This document shows positions 32,432-39,402 of a DNA stretch of 39,402 nucleotides, piece after piece. The stretch is from assembly GCF_003149475.2 (NCBI RefSeq), contig NZ_QFWV02000006.1, positions 66,579 to 105,980 on the forward strand. Reading direction: 5' to 3'. Origin of the DNA: Oceaniradius stylonematis. GTDB lineage: Bacteria > Pseudomonadota > Alphaproteobacteria > Rhizobiales > Rhizobiaceae. Below the pieces are notes generated by a model. It searched no databases, was not told where the DNA came from, and saw only the letters and a program-made list of their open reading frames with translations. Positions within the stretch are counted from its first letter, which is position 1. Each line of letters opens with the position of its first letter. The position numbers were made by a program, and so were the translations under genes.

Positions 32432-34021
32432 ATGGCCGCCGCCGAAAGACCTGCGATCGACCCAGCCGACGCCTTCGTCATGGAGGCGCCCGCACTTGCC
32501 GACTGGCTGATCGTGATGCCGCTCGTCATCGGCTTCATCTTCGCCGCGCTTTGCCTGATGACCCGCAAGGATACCAGGCGGCAGCCGGCGATTGCGATCA
32601 CCGGACTTGTCCTGATCCTGCTGTGTGTCGTCGGCCTTTTCGTCCATGTGCTCGTCAACGGCACGGTCGTGATGGCCATGGGGCGCTGGCTGCCGCCCTT
32701 CGGCATCGCATTCGTTGCCGACATGCTGGGCGCGACGCTTGCGCTGATCAGCGGCATTGTCGGGTTGGCGACCGGCATCTACGCCTTGCGCGAGGCCGAC
32801 AACACCGAACGGCGCTACGGCTTCTACCCGTTCCTTCTGATGATGTTGTCGGGCGTGATCTGCGCCTTCCTGACGGGCGACATCTTCAACCTCTATGTCT
32901 GGTTCGAAGTGCTGCTGCTCGGCTCGTTCGGCCTCCTGATCCTGGGTTCGAGGCGTGACCAGCTCGACGGCGCGACCAAGTACGCGTTTTTGAACCTGGT
33001 TGCGACGACGCTGTTCCTGATCGCCGTGGCCTATGTCTACGGCCTGTTCGGAACGCTCAACATGGCCGACATCGCGCGCAAGGCGGCCGTGATGGACGAG
33101 GTCGGGCCGCGCCTGACGATCGCCGCGCTGTTCTTCTTTGCCTTTGCGATGAAGGCGGCCGCGTTCCCGCTCAACTTCTGGCTGCCGGCCTCCTATCACA
33201 CGCCGCGGCTGGCGGTCGGCGCGATCTTTGCCGGTCTCCTGACCAAGGTTGGCGTCTATGCGCTGCTGCGCATTCTTCTGACGATCTTTCCGGCCGACCG
33301 CGACGATCTGGCCGTGGCGATCGCCGTCGTTGCCGCCGCATCGATGCTGCTCGGCGCGATTGGTGCGCTCGCCCAGACCGACATGCGCCGCGTTCTGGGT
33401 TATCTGGTGATTTCCGGGATCGGCATCATGCTGGCCGGCCTGGCGCTCGGCAGTGCAACGGGCCTGTCGGGGACGGCATTCTACACCGCCCATTCGATGG
33501 TCGTCATGACCGCGCTTTATCTCTTGGTCGGCATTGTCGGCGCGGCGGCCGGCACGTTCGATCTTCATCGCGCAGGCGGTCTTTATGCAACCGCACCCTG
33601 GCTGGCGGTCGTCGCGCTGGTCTTGGCCTTTTCCGTCTCGGGCCTGCCGCCCTTTTCCGGCCTCTGGCCGAAGATCTTTCTGGTCAAGGCTTCGATCGAC
33701 GTCGGCGCCTGGTGGCTGGCCGCTGCGATCCTCGTCTCCGGTTTCCTGACCACGATCGCCATTGTGCGGCTGTTCGCTTTCGCCTTCTGGCGCCCCGCCC
33801 ATCCCGACATGCGGTCGCTGTCGCTTGCCGAAGTGCCGGTGGCGCGGCTGGGCCTGCCGGTCCTGGCCGGCCTGTGCGGCCTGACCGTCATCGCAGGCCT
33901 TTACCCCGAACCGTTCATCCAGGTGTCCGACCGGATCGCGTTCGAATTGATGAACCCGGCTGGCTATATTGACGCGGTCTACGCGCCGATGCCGGCCGCA
34001 GCGGAAGGAGCCGTGCAGTGA
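32432..34021 (+). CDS. mrpD: Mrp antiporter subunit D
   Basis: A 529-residue NuoM/NuoN-like antiporter subunit with about 14 membrane segments. Core motifs are [47 protein letters not shown], with conserved Lys residues, and the channel region [28 protein letters not shown]. It forms the second proton/cation pathway beside MrpA. The start ATG follows AAGGA. The end overlaps mrpE by four bases (GTGA). Confidence 0.96.
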   Translation: MAAAERPAIDPADAFVMEAPALADWLIVMPLVIGFIFAALCLMTRKDTRRQPAIAITGLVLILLCVVGLFVHVLVNGTVVMAMGRWLPPFGIAFVADMLGATLALISGIVGLATGIYALREADNTERRYGFYPFLLMMLSGVICAFLTGDIFNLYVWFEVLLLGSFGLLILGSRRDQLDGATKYAFLNLVATTLFLIAVAYVYGLFGTLNMADIARKAAVMDEVGPRLTIAALFFFAFAMKAAAFPLNFWLPASYHTPRLAVGAIFAGLLTKVGVYALLRILLTIFPADRDDLAVAIAVVAAASMLLGAIGALAQTDMRRVLGYLVISGIGIMLAGLALGSATGLSGTAFYTAHSMVVMTALYLLVGIVGAAAGTFDLHRAGGLYATAPWLAVVALVLAFSVSGLPPFSGLWPKIFLVKASIDVGAWWLAAAILVSGFLTTIAIVRLFAFAFWRPAHPDMRSLSLAEVPVARLGLPVLAGLCGLTVIAGLYPEPFIQVSDRIAFELMNPAGYIDAVYAPMPAAAEGAVQ

Positions 34022-34491
34022 ACCTGTTTCTCGCCAACATCCTTCTCGCCCTGTCCTGGGCGGCCGTCTCCGGCAGCTTCGCGCTGATCAACATCCTGTT
34101 CGGATTTGCGCTCGGCGCATTGGCGTTGACCATCATCCAGGAACAGGTCGGCTCGGTCGGCTATCTGTCGCGGCTTTACCGCATCATCTCGCTGCTGCTG
34201 CTGTTCGTCTACGAACTGATCCTGTCGGCCACGCGTGTGGCCATTCTTGTGCTGTCGCCGAACATGAAGCTGAAACCGGGCATTCTGGCCTATCCGCTCA
34301 AGGTCGACCGCGATCTGGAAATCACGGTTCTGGCCAATCTGATCACGCTGACGCCGGGCACGCTGTCGGTGGATGTCTCCGCCGATCGCAAGACGCTCTA
34401 CATCCATGCGCTGGATTGTTCGGACCCCGACAGCATACGCGCCGACATCGCCGACGGCTTCGAGCGCAAGATATTGGAGGCCTTCCGCTGA
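34018..34491 (+). CDS. mrpE: Mrp antiporter subunit E
   Basis: A 157-residue subunit with two N-terminal membrane segments and a cytoplasmic C-terminal domain. The family motif is [45 protein letters not shown] (seen here from about residue 76). The start codon is GTG and overlaps the mrpD stop (GTGA). The stop overlaps the mrpF ATG by one base. Confidence 0.94.
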   Translation: MNLFLANILLALSWAAVSGSFALINILFGFALGALALTIIQEQVGSVGYLSRLYRIISLLLLFVYELILSATRVAILVLSPNMKLKPGILAYPLKVDRDLEITVLANLITLTPGTLSVDVSADRKTLYIHALDCSDPDSIRADIADGFERKILEAFR

Positions 34492-34871
34492 TGGGTGCCG
34501 CCGAGTTTCTCGACTGGTCGGTGCAGATCGCCTTGGTGATCCTCAGCCTGGCGTTCCTGGGCACCGTGTTCAAGGTGATCCGCGGGCCGACGCTGCCCGA
34601 CCGGATTCTTGCGCTCGACATGCTGGTGGCGACGGCCATCGGCTTTATCGCGGCCATCGGCATCAAGACGGGTTTCACGCTTTACGTCGATATCGCGATC
34701 ACGCTGGGCCTTGTCGGTTTTCTGGCGACGGTTGCGTTTGCCCGGTTCGTTCTGACCCGTGGCCGCAGCGAGAACGATGGGCCGAGCGAAGACGACGACA
34801 TGACGCAGGACGCGGTGATCATGCCCGATGCCGCGCAATTTTCCGAAATTGGCGAGGCGAAGAAGAAATGA
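34491..34871 (+). CDS. mrpF: Mrp antiporter subunit F
   Basis: A 126-residue membrane protein with three hydrophobic helices and the family segment [27 protein letters not shown]. The acidic cytoplasmic tail ([16 protein letters not shown]) is longer than in compact MrpF proteins, which are around 90 residues. The gene overlaps mrpE by one base and mrpG by four bases (ATGA). Confidence 0.94.
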   Translation: MGAAEFLDWSVQIALVILSLAFLGTVFKVIRGPTLPDRILALDMLVATAIGFIAAIGIKTGFTLYVDIAITLGLVGFLATVAFARFVLTRGRSENDGPSEDDDMTQDAVIMPDAAQFSEIGEAKKK

Positions 34872-35200
34872 CTGAATTGGCTCCAATTATTGCCGGTCTA
34901 CTTGTTCTCGTCGGATCGTTCTTTGCGCTGGTTGCGGTGATCGGTCTCTGGCGGCTGCCTGATATCTACACGCGGTCCCACGCGGCCTCGAAAACCGGCA
35001 CGCTGGGCTCGGGTCTGGTGCTGATCGCGCTCGCCGTTCATGCGGGCGACGCGGGCACGACGAGCCGGGCACTCGCAGGCGTGGTCTTCTTCCTGTTGAC
35101 CGCGCCGATCGCCGCGCACCTTCTGGCGCGCGCGGCATACGCCGTCGGTTACCCGCTGAGCAAAGACAGCGTGCGCGACGACTTGTCGAATCGTCCTTGA
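34868..35200 (+). CDS. mrpG: Mrp antiporter subunit G
   Basis: A 110-residue membrane protein with three helices and the subunit G motif [22 protein letters not shown]. It is the last gene of the operon; its ATG overlaps the mrpF stop. No intrinsic terminator is evident. The next gene is mucR, 206 bases on. Confidence 0.95.
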   Translation: MTELAPIIAGLLVLVGSFFALVAVIGLWRLPDIYTRSHAASKTGTLGSGLVLIALAVHAGDAGTTSRALAGVVFFLLTAPIAAHLLARAAYAVGYPLSKDSVRDDLSNRP

Positions 35201-35406
35201 GGCGGCGAAGGCGTTGGCAACCAAAGCGCGAATCAGCGCTGTTATGCAACGAAGAGTTTAATTTGTAGCGGTCAATACGTAAATTGTGGCCCACGAATAC
35301 ATCATCTTGTTTGGATGATGCAAAGAAACGTTTGCATATTCGCTTCAACCATGACAAGGCATATCTTACGGGTGAGACTATAGTAATAAAAAGAACGAGG
35401 ACTCCC
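35201..35406. promoter_or_regulatory. AT-rich leader of mucR with two small inverted repeats
   Basis: The 206-bp gap between mrpG and mucR is distinctly AT-rich. CATCATC (35299-35305) and GATGATG (35313-35319) form a 7-bp hairpin. GCAAA (35319-35323) and TTTGC (35330-35334) enclose the palindrome AAACGTTT (35325-35332). A TATAGT near 35379 and GAGG at 35397-35400 lie directly before the TTG start. MucR proteins bind AT-rich DNA and commonly autoregulate, so self-binding here is plausible but unproven. Confidence 0.5.
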
Positions 35407-35844
35407 TTGGATAACGATCAAAGACCTCACACTGACAGCAATCTGCTCGTCGAACTGACCGCCGAAGTGGTCTCGGCCTATGTGGGCAACAATCCGGTTT
35501 CCGCATCGGATCTTCCCTCGCTCATCTCCCAGGTGCATTCGGCGCTTGGCAAGACGGGCGACGGCGGCGAAAGCGGCCCGGCAGAAAAGCCTGTACCGGC
35601 TGTAAATCCCAAGCGCTCGGTTACACGCGACTACATCGTGTGTCTTGAGGACGGCAAGAAATTCAAGTCACTCAAGCGCCACTTGATGAGCCATTATGGT
35701 CTGACGCCGGAAGAATATCGCGAGAAGTGGGGCCTTGCGCCCGACTATCCGATGGTCGCTCCGGCCTATGCAGAACAGCGCTCGCGGCTGGCGCGCGAGA
35801 TGGGCCTCGGCCGCAAGCCGGGTGCCAAAGTCAAGAAAAAGTAG
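35407..35844 (+). CDS. mucR: MucR/Ros-family zinc-finger-type regulator
   Basis: A 145-residue DNA-binding protein of the MucR/Ros family, a global regulator of exopolysaccharide, motility and cell-cycle genes in alphaproteobacteria. The N-terminal part [28 protein letters not shown] is the oligomerisation region. The C-terminal part has the finger [35 protein letters not shown], where the second ligand is Asp instead of Cys (C-x2-D...H...H). That variant is known in some rhizobial members. No ATG gives a family-length protein: the TTG at 35407 has GAGG six bases upstream and yields the expected 145 residues; the open frame to 35284 is unlike the family. It is flanked by a small hypothetical gene on the other strand. 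Confidence 0.92.
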   Translation: MDNDQRPHTDSNLLVELTAEVVSAYVGNNPVSASDLPSLISQVHSALGKTGDGGESGPAEKPVPAVNPKRSVTRDYIVCLEDGKKFKSLKRHLMSHYGLTPEEYREKWGLAPDYPMVAPAYAEQRSRLAREMGLGRKPGAKVKKK

Positions 35845-35914
35845 CGCGCCAGGCGATGTGTCGGGTGGTCGTCCGAATGCTCGGATGACTGTCCGCCAGC
35901 GCGTTGCAGGCTGA

Positions 35915-36202
35915 TCACGTACCGTGCCCATGACGGCGGGCTTCGATGTACGCCGCCACCATGTCGCGCACCGTTTTCAGGACAATATGGCGGTTCAGGT
36001 CGTATGACCAATGCCGGCCAAGGCCCTTGTTGCGCTCGCGTATCAGGCGGCGGTCGAGCGCGCGCAGATGCTCGCCCAGCTCAACCGGACTGGCATCATC
36101 CAGATCCCGGTGCCGCACACCGATAACCCGGTACATCATCCAGTCCGCTTCGCCTGCCACCGGCGAAGTGTTTCCCGAACCGGCATTGTTCTGCACCGTC
36201 AT
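35915..36202 (-). CDS. Small hypothetical protein (95 residues)
   Basis: I do not recognise the family. The 95-residue translation opens TVQNNAGSGNTSPVAGEADW and contains a charged helical region (ASPVELGEHLRALDRRLIRERNKGLG), then DLNRHIVLKTVRDMVAAYIEARR. There is no signal peptide or membrane segment. The chosen ATG at 36202 has a purine-rich GGTGGGAT upstream; a longer frame reaches 36343 but covers the AT-rich promoter region of the DnaA-like gene. It lies convergent with mucR and divergent from the DnaA-like gene. It may be real, as it has coding-like codon use and fills an otherwise empty stretch. Confidence 0.5.
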   Translation of the reverse strand: MTVQNNAGSGNTSPVAGEADWMMYRVIGVRHRDLDDASPVELGEHLRALDRRLIRERNKGLGRHWSYDLNRHIVLKTVRDMVAAYIEARRHGHGT

Positions 36203-36392
36203 GATCCCACCCGAGGCAAAAGAGTGGGTCACGATAAGAGGGCGCCGGAGACGTTCGATAAGTCGCCCCCGAACGTGCCGAGCCGATTTGGAAAACAAAG
36301 CGCAATCAACAATTTGTATTGCCCAGGTAAAATTTCCTATCAAACCTTGTCTGCATCAATATAAGAATTTATTCCTCAATATGGAGGTGATG

Positions 36393-36863
36393 ATGCAAGG
36401 CTTGGAGCATGCCGGGGCCATTCAGTTCAGACGGGTATTCGCCGAGGCGGACGAGGTCGACTGGCCGTGTCCGGAAGACCATGACGTCACACACGCCTGC
36501 TCCACCCTGGCCGGTTCGCCCGCTGGCGAGGAGGCCGTTGCCGTCTGCGATGGCCTGATCGATCTGATCGCGGTTCTGTTCTCGGTCAGCGGACGTTATT
36601 TGCGGTCGCCGAAACGACACGGACGCGCCATTGCCCGCGTGCGCCAGATTGGCATGTACATCGCCCACACCACGCTGGGAATGCGCATGGTGGACGTGGC
36701 GACCGGCTTTGGACGCAACAAGAGCACGGTCATGTACGCCTGTCATCTGGTTGAGGACATGCGCGACGATCTCGAGTTCAACCAGATCGTCGCTCGCGTC
36801 GAGCAGATCGTTCGGGCCGCCTTCCATCTCGGGACATCGCGGGACGTCGGCAATGGCCGGTAA
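36393..36863 (+). CDS. DnaA domain IV-like helix-turn-helix protein
   Basis: A 156-residue protein whose C-terminal half (about 70-150) is the DNA-binding domain IV of DnaA: KRHGRAIARVRQIGMYIAHTTL, GRNKSTVMYACHLVEDM. In DnaA the recognition stretch reads GGRDHTTVLHA; here it is GRNKSTVMYA, so the DNA-box contacts differ. The N-terminal half has no ATPase domain. Such orphan DnaA-C proteins occur in Rhizobiales and are poorly characterised. The start at 36393 sits five bases after GGAGG (36383-36387); an ATG at 36390 is too close to it, and the frame extends back to 35946 without support. Its end overlaps the DUF6456 gene by 11 bases. Confidence 0.85.
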   Translation: MQGLEHAGAIQFRRVFAEADEVDWPCPEDHDVTHACSTLAGSPAGEEAVAVCDGLIDLIAVLFSVSGRYLRSPKRHGRAIARVRQIGMYIAHTTLGMRMVDVATGFGRNKSTVMYACHLVEDMRDDLEFNQIVARVEQIVRAAFHLGTSRDVGNGR

Positions 36864-37656
36864 CAGTCTTGCCAGGCGCGCCATGCGGCTGCTTGGCGCG
36901 CTTGACCGGCACGGGGCGGTTCCGGTTACCGATGGCGGCGCCGGGACCTGTGTGCTGCATCTGACCGATATCCGCGCCGTGCGCTGTCCCGCCGCGCAGT
37001 TTGAGGCGATGGTTCGCAAGGGTTGGCTCGATCTCTCCGCATGTCCTTCCACGGGGCGGACGCTGGCGTCGGTCAGTAACGATGGTCTTACCTGGCGCAA
37101 GCGGACGATGGCCGGCGGCGATTTCGCAGGCCAGCACCGGCAGGTCACGAGCACCGCAATCGACGGCCAATCGGGCCTCATCCGCAACAACGCCGAATCA
37201 CCACTTGCGCGATTGGCGCGGCCCGGCGGTTCGCGGGGCGGAGCATGGCTTGAGCAGAGCCATCTGCTGGCGGGCGAACGATTGCGCTCCGACTTCGAGT
37301 TCGGTCAATTGGCAGCGTCCGTTTCCGTTTCGTGGGATCCGGCCCGCACCGTACGCGATGGCGGCGGCGCAAAAGGGCGGCAGGATCTGTCCGACCGTGC
37401 GCTTGATGCTCGCGCCCGGTTCAATCGCGCGCTTGACGCTGTCGGTCCCGAACTGGCCGGGCTTCTGGCGGATGTGTGCTGTTTTCTCAAGGGACTTGAG
37501 CAGGTGGAACTGGAGCGCAAATGGCCGCGCCGTTCGGCAAAGGTCGTGCTCAGAACGGCGCTTGAGGCTCTGGACAGGCACTACAATCCGCCACCGCCGG
37601 ATGCGCCGCGACGCATGCGGCACTGGGGCGGGTCGGATTACCGCCCGCCCATGTGA
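36853..37656 (+). CDS. DUF6456 domain-containing protein
   Basis: A 267-residue protein. The C-terminal half (from about residue 150, with RARFNRALDAVGPELAGLLADVCCFLKGLEQVELERKWPRRSAKVVLRTALEALDRHY) is the DUF6456 region. The N-terminus has a short helix-rich segment resembling a winged helix (AQFEAMVRKGWLDL). Function is unknown. The ATG at 36853 overlaps the DnaA-like gene by 11 bases, so the two are coupled and probably act together in DNA transactions or regulation (inference). The frame extends further upstream only inside the neighbour. Confidence 0.85.
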   Translation: MAGNSLARRAMRLLGALDRHGAVPVTDGGAGTCVLHLTDIRAVRCPAAQFEAMVRKGWLDLSACPSTGRTLASVSNDGLTWRKRTMAGGDFAGQHRQVTSTAIDGQSGLIRNNAESPLARLARPGGSRGGAWLEQSHLLAGERLRSDFEFGQLAASVSVSWDPARTVRDGGGAKGRQDLSDRALDARARFNRALDAVGPELAGLLADVCCFLKGLEQVELERKWPRRSAKVVLRTALEALDRHYNPPPPDAPRRMRHWGGSDYRPPM

Positions 37657-37672
37657 CCGGTGCGCCCCGCGC

Positions 37673-38089
37673 TCAGGCCGCGGCCATGCCGGCGGCCTCC
37701 GCCTTCATGCGTTCGACCATGGACCGAAGTCCGTTCGCACGCTGCGGCGTCAGGTGGCTGTCCAGGCCGATGCGCTTGAACAGGGCCTCGGCATCGAACG
37801 CAACGATGTCGTGCGACGGCTTTCCGGACAGCGCGCTGATCATGATCGCCACGAGACCGCGAACGATGTGGGCATCCGAGTCGCCGCGAAAGTGCAGCGT
37901 TTCGCCCTCGCCGGGCTCGGCGACGACCCAAACCTGGCTGACGCAGCCATTGACCTTGTTTGCGGCGGTTTTCTCGCTGTCGTCCATATCGGGCAGTTCG
38001 CGTCCGAGCTCGATGACATAGCGGTACTTGTCCTCCCAATCGTCAAGGAGGTCGAAATCGTCGATGATCGTATCGATGGCACGTGTCAT
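37673..38089 (-). CDS. sufE: SufE family Fe-S cluster assembly protein
   Basis: A 138-residue sulfur-transfer protein. It accepts sulfur from the cysteine desulfurase SufS on its active-site Cys and passes it to the SufBCD scaffold. The active-site loop is ANKVNGCVSQVWV with Cys49. The rest (HFRGDSDAHIVRGLVAIMISALSGK, FFKRIGL-like FKRIGLDSHLTPQRANGLRSMVERM) matches the SufE fold closely. The suf genes themselves are not in the window. It lies 91 bases downstream of the DUF5330 gene on the same strand and is tail-to-tail with the DUF6456 gene, 16 bases apart. Confidence 0.95.
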   Translation of the reverse strand: MTRAIDTIIDDFDLLDDWEDKYRYVIELGRELPDMDDSEKTAANKVNGCVSQVWVVAEPGEGETLHFRGDSDAHIVRGLVAIMISALSGKPSHDIVAFDAEALFKRIGLDSHLTPQRANGLRSMVERMKAEAAGMAAA

Positions 38090-38180
38090 TGCGGACCCGG
38101 ATGCGGACTTGGCTGCGTCCTACATATGGCCGTTGCCGACCAGCCTCAAGGGGCCGCTCGGCGCGCCAGGCTGTCCGGTG

Positions 38181-38513
38181 TCAGGCGCCTTCCTGGGGCG
38201 ACTGCGCGGCTTCATCGCCCGCTTGCGCCCGCTCGATGAAGCCCGCCGCGATGACAAGCCCCTGATGCGCACGCGCCAGCGCCGCATCGGCGAGCGCCCG
38301 GCCGCTCTCGCAAAGCGCGGGTTGGCGCGTGCACAGCGAACCCATGTCTTCGGCCACCGCGCCGGCGAAGCGCGCCGCGTGGATCGATGTCTGGGCGTTC
38401 GTTCCGGCGTCGGCTGCGGCAATCGTGCCCGCTTCGTCTGCCGGAACAAGGCTCGGCAAGATCATCAGGCCCAGAAAGCCCCACACGGTCATTTTGAACG
38501 CAAAGCGGATCAT
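38181..38513 (-). CDS. DUF5330 family protein
   Basis: A 110-residue protein of the DUF5330 family, restricted mostly to Rhizobiales. The N-terminal hydrophobic segment (residues 3-25, FAFKMTVWGFLGLMILPSL) is a signal or anchor. The rest is an Ala-rich helical region with the family feature DMGSLCTRQPALCESGRALADA, which holds two Cys six residues apart that could form a periplasmic disulphide. The ATG at 38513 is preferred because it directly precedes the hydrophobic segment; an in-frame ATG at 38624 adds 37 unlike residues. It is upstream of sufE in the same orientation. Confidence 0.82.
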   Translation of the reverse strand: MIRFAFKMTVWGFLGLMILPSLVPADEAGTIAAADAGTNAQTSIHAARFAGAVAEDMGSLCTRQPALCESGRALADAALARAHQGLVIAAGFIERAQAGDEAAQSPQEGA

Positions 38514-38815
38514 CTCGTCGTCCCCGAAAGCGATTGTCCCGCAGACATTGTCGTCGAGAGCCGTGAAACGCTCGTGCCGGACCGCAGCTCGAATTTCGAC
38601 AAATTCCGATAAAATGCCATTCATCTCGAAAAGTGGCGTGGGGTCAAAGGTTTGACGCCGATATCCATCCGTTAACCATATCCGTCAATTGGCAGGGGCT
38701 CGACCCTCAATCGACTTTGTCCGGCGTTCTTGCGGGCTCCGGTTTATCCATTCGTAAACGGTGGCATGGGAGTGTCGGTCTGCCGTTGGGATTTGCGGTT
38801 GGGTGTTTGAGTATC
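38514..38815. promoter_or_regulatory. 302-bp divergent intergenic region with a CtrA-like half-site
   Basis: No gene is visible between the DUF5330 start and the partial sensor-like gene. The region carries GTTAACCAT at 38671-38679, a match to the CtrA half-site TTAACCAT known from Caulobacter and rhizobia. The second TTAA of a full CtrA box (TTAA-N7-TTAA) is missing. The frame of the downstream gene is open back to a GTG at 38633, but codon use there looks non-coding. Confidence 0.4.
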
Positions 38816-39402
38816 GTGTTGCGTTTTCTCGAAAACAGTCCCGTCGACGGCTGGGGTTGGGCTGCATCGGGTGGCCGCTTTGGCCGCCGGCTGATTGCTG
38901 CGCTGCTGGCTGCGGCCGTTTCCGGCGCCGCTGGAGGGCTGGTCCTGGCGGCGGCGTTCGGCAATGGCGATGCGCCATTGTCCCTGACCGTTGCGGCAAT
39001 ACTGTCGTCGTCGCTCTTTGCCTTGGGCGCCGTTTGGGCTGCCCGGGCGGCGATCGCTGTCAGGCAACCAGGCGGCGGCCCGCAAGCCAAGCCGGCATCG
39101 CCCGATAGCGTCGCGTCGAAACCGGCCTTGGCCCGGGCCGTTCACATCGACGAAAAGACGGTCGTTCGCAGGCGCTTTGACTTTCCCGACCGCATGGCCG
39201 GGCCACTGGCCGCCGGTGACCGCATGCTTGACCGCATCCATGTCGGTGATCGTGTCGCCTTCCTGCGCGCCGTGTCGCGCGCCTGTGTGCGCGATGCGGC
39301 CCCTGTGGGCCTCACCGTTCGCTTCGACCGCAGCGGCGCCGGCGATCGTCAGTCGCTGGAGCCGGCCGCTGTGATCCTGTCGCCGGATGCTTCGGGCGGG
39401 GT
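38816..39402 (+). CDS. Two-TM, PAS-like protein, probable sensor kinase N-terminus (cut by right edge)
   Basis: The first 195 residues of a protein that continues past the window. It opens LRFLENSPVDGWGWAASGGRFGRR, followed by two hydrophobic segments (about 26-48 and 54-76). A Pro/Ala linker leads to a PAS-like segment with DRMLDRIHVGDRVAFLRAVSRACVRDAAPVGLTVRFDRSG, whose H-x-x-D-R-x-x-F pattern is common in PAS domains of membrane histidine kinases. No kinase domain is in view, so sensor kinase is inference. GTG at 38816 (or TTG at 38819) is the first plausible start after the intergenic region; an upstream GTG at 38633 remains possible. Confidence 0.5.
   Translation, partial: MLRFLENSPVDGWGWAASGGRFGRRLIAALLAAAVSGAAGGLVLAAAFGNGDAPLSLTVAAILSSSLFALGAVWAARAAIAVRQPGGGPQAKPASPDSVASKPALARAVHIDEKTVVRRRFDFPDRMAGPLAAGDRMLDRIHVGDRVAFLRAVSRACVRDAAPVGLTVRFDRSGAGDRQSLEPAAVILSPDASGG

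Noticed and set aside
32414-33802. 462-residue minus-strand ORF
   Set aside because: Antisense shadow of mrpD, same type of composition bias.
1-39402. CRISPR arrays, rRNA genes, complete insertion sequences, prophage genes
   Set aside because: No regularly spaced repeats, rRNA signatures, intact transposases, integrases or phage structural genes were seen on either strand.

Overview
The window is GC-rich chromosomal DNA from an alphaproteobacterium, most likely of the order Hyphomicrobiales (Rhizobiales). The evidence is the set of lineage-typical families: a MucR/Ros regulator, a DnaA-domain-IV-like regulator followed by a DUF6456 protein, DUF5330 next to SufE, a TIGR03808-type Tat-exported beta-helix protein, DUF3750, a Rhizobium-etli-type asparaginase and a seven-gene Mrp antiporter operon. 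I cannot name the genus from sequence alone.

Region 1 (1-13421) is an accessory catabolic and transport cluster. A long leftward operon starts near 11784. It holds a stand-alone ATP-grasp (PEP-synthase N-terminal type) protein, a GMC oxidoreductase, a Liv-type ABC transporter (binding protein, two permeases, two ATPases), a stand-alone protein carrying the swivelling phosphohistidine domain of PEP synthase behind a large unassigned N-terminal region, a HAD hydrolase and a MarR regulator. Most junctions are 1-4 base overlaps or gaps under 35 bases. A GAF/Fis-type regulator and a second, partial aldehyde dehydrogenase follow. A complete aldehyde dehydrogenase is divergent from the operon head. 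The two dikinase halves together lack the C-terminal PEP/pyruvate barrel. The architecture therefore resembles phenylphosphate synthase or rifampin phosphotransferase: ATP phosphorylates a His, which passes phosphate to a non-pyruvate acceptor. This is the strongest candidate in the window for an undescribed system: uptake of an alcohol-like compound, its oxidation by GMC and ALDH enzymes, and a split dikinase (with a HAD phosphatase) acting on it or on an intermediate.

Region 2 (13422-22120): a 535-bp stretch with a decayed IS3-type transposase fragment, tRNA-Pro(CGG), a phosphomannomutase/phosphoglucomutase, DUF3750, class 3 asparaginase, a Tat-exported beta-helix protein, a small Gly/Met-rich protein, a HerA-like ATPase and an L,D-transpeptidase lipoprotein. 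Region 3 (22121-28998): haloacid-dehalogenase-like HAD, class IV aminotransferase, Fe-type SodB, cytochrome c', a di-heme cytochrome c, oligopeptidase B and a glutathione S-transferase.

Region 4 (29244-35200) is the complete mrpABCDEFG (pha/mnh) cation/proton antiporter operon, with start/stop overlaps at most junctions. Region 5 (35201-39402): mucR with a TTG start, a small hypothetical gene, the DnaA-IV-like/DUF6456 pair, sufE, DUF5330 and the beginning of a two-TM, PAS-like protein (probable sensor kinase) cut by the right edge.

Many long antisense ORFs are GC-driven shadows and were left out. All family calls are from reading the translations; no database search was run.
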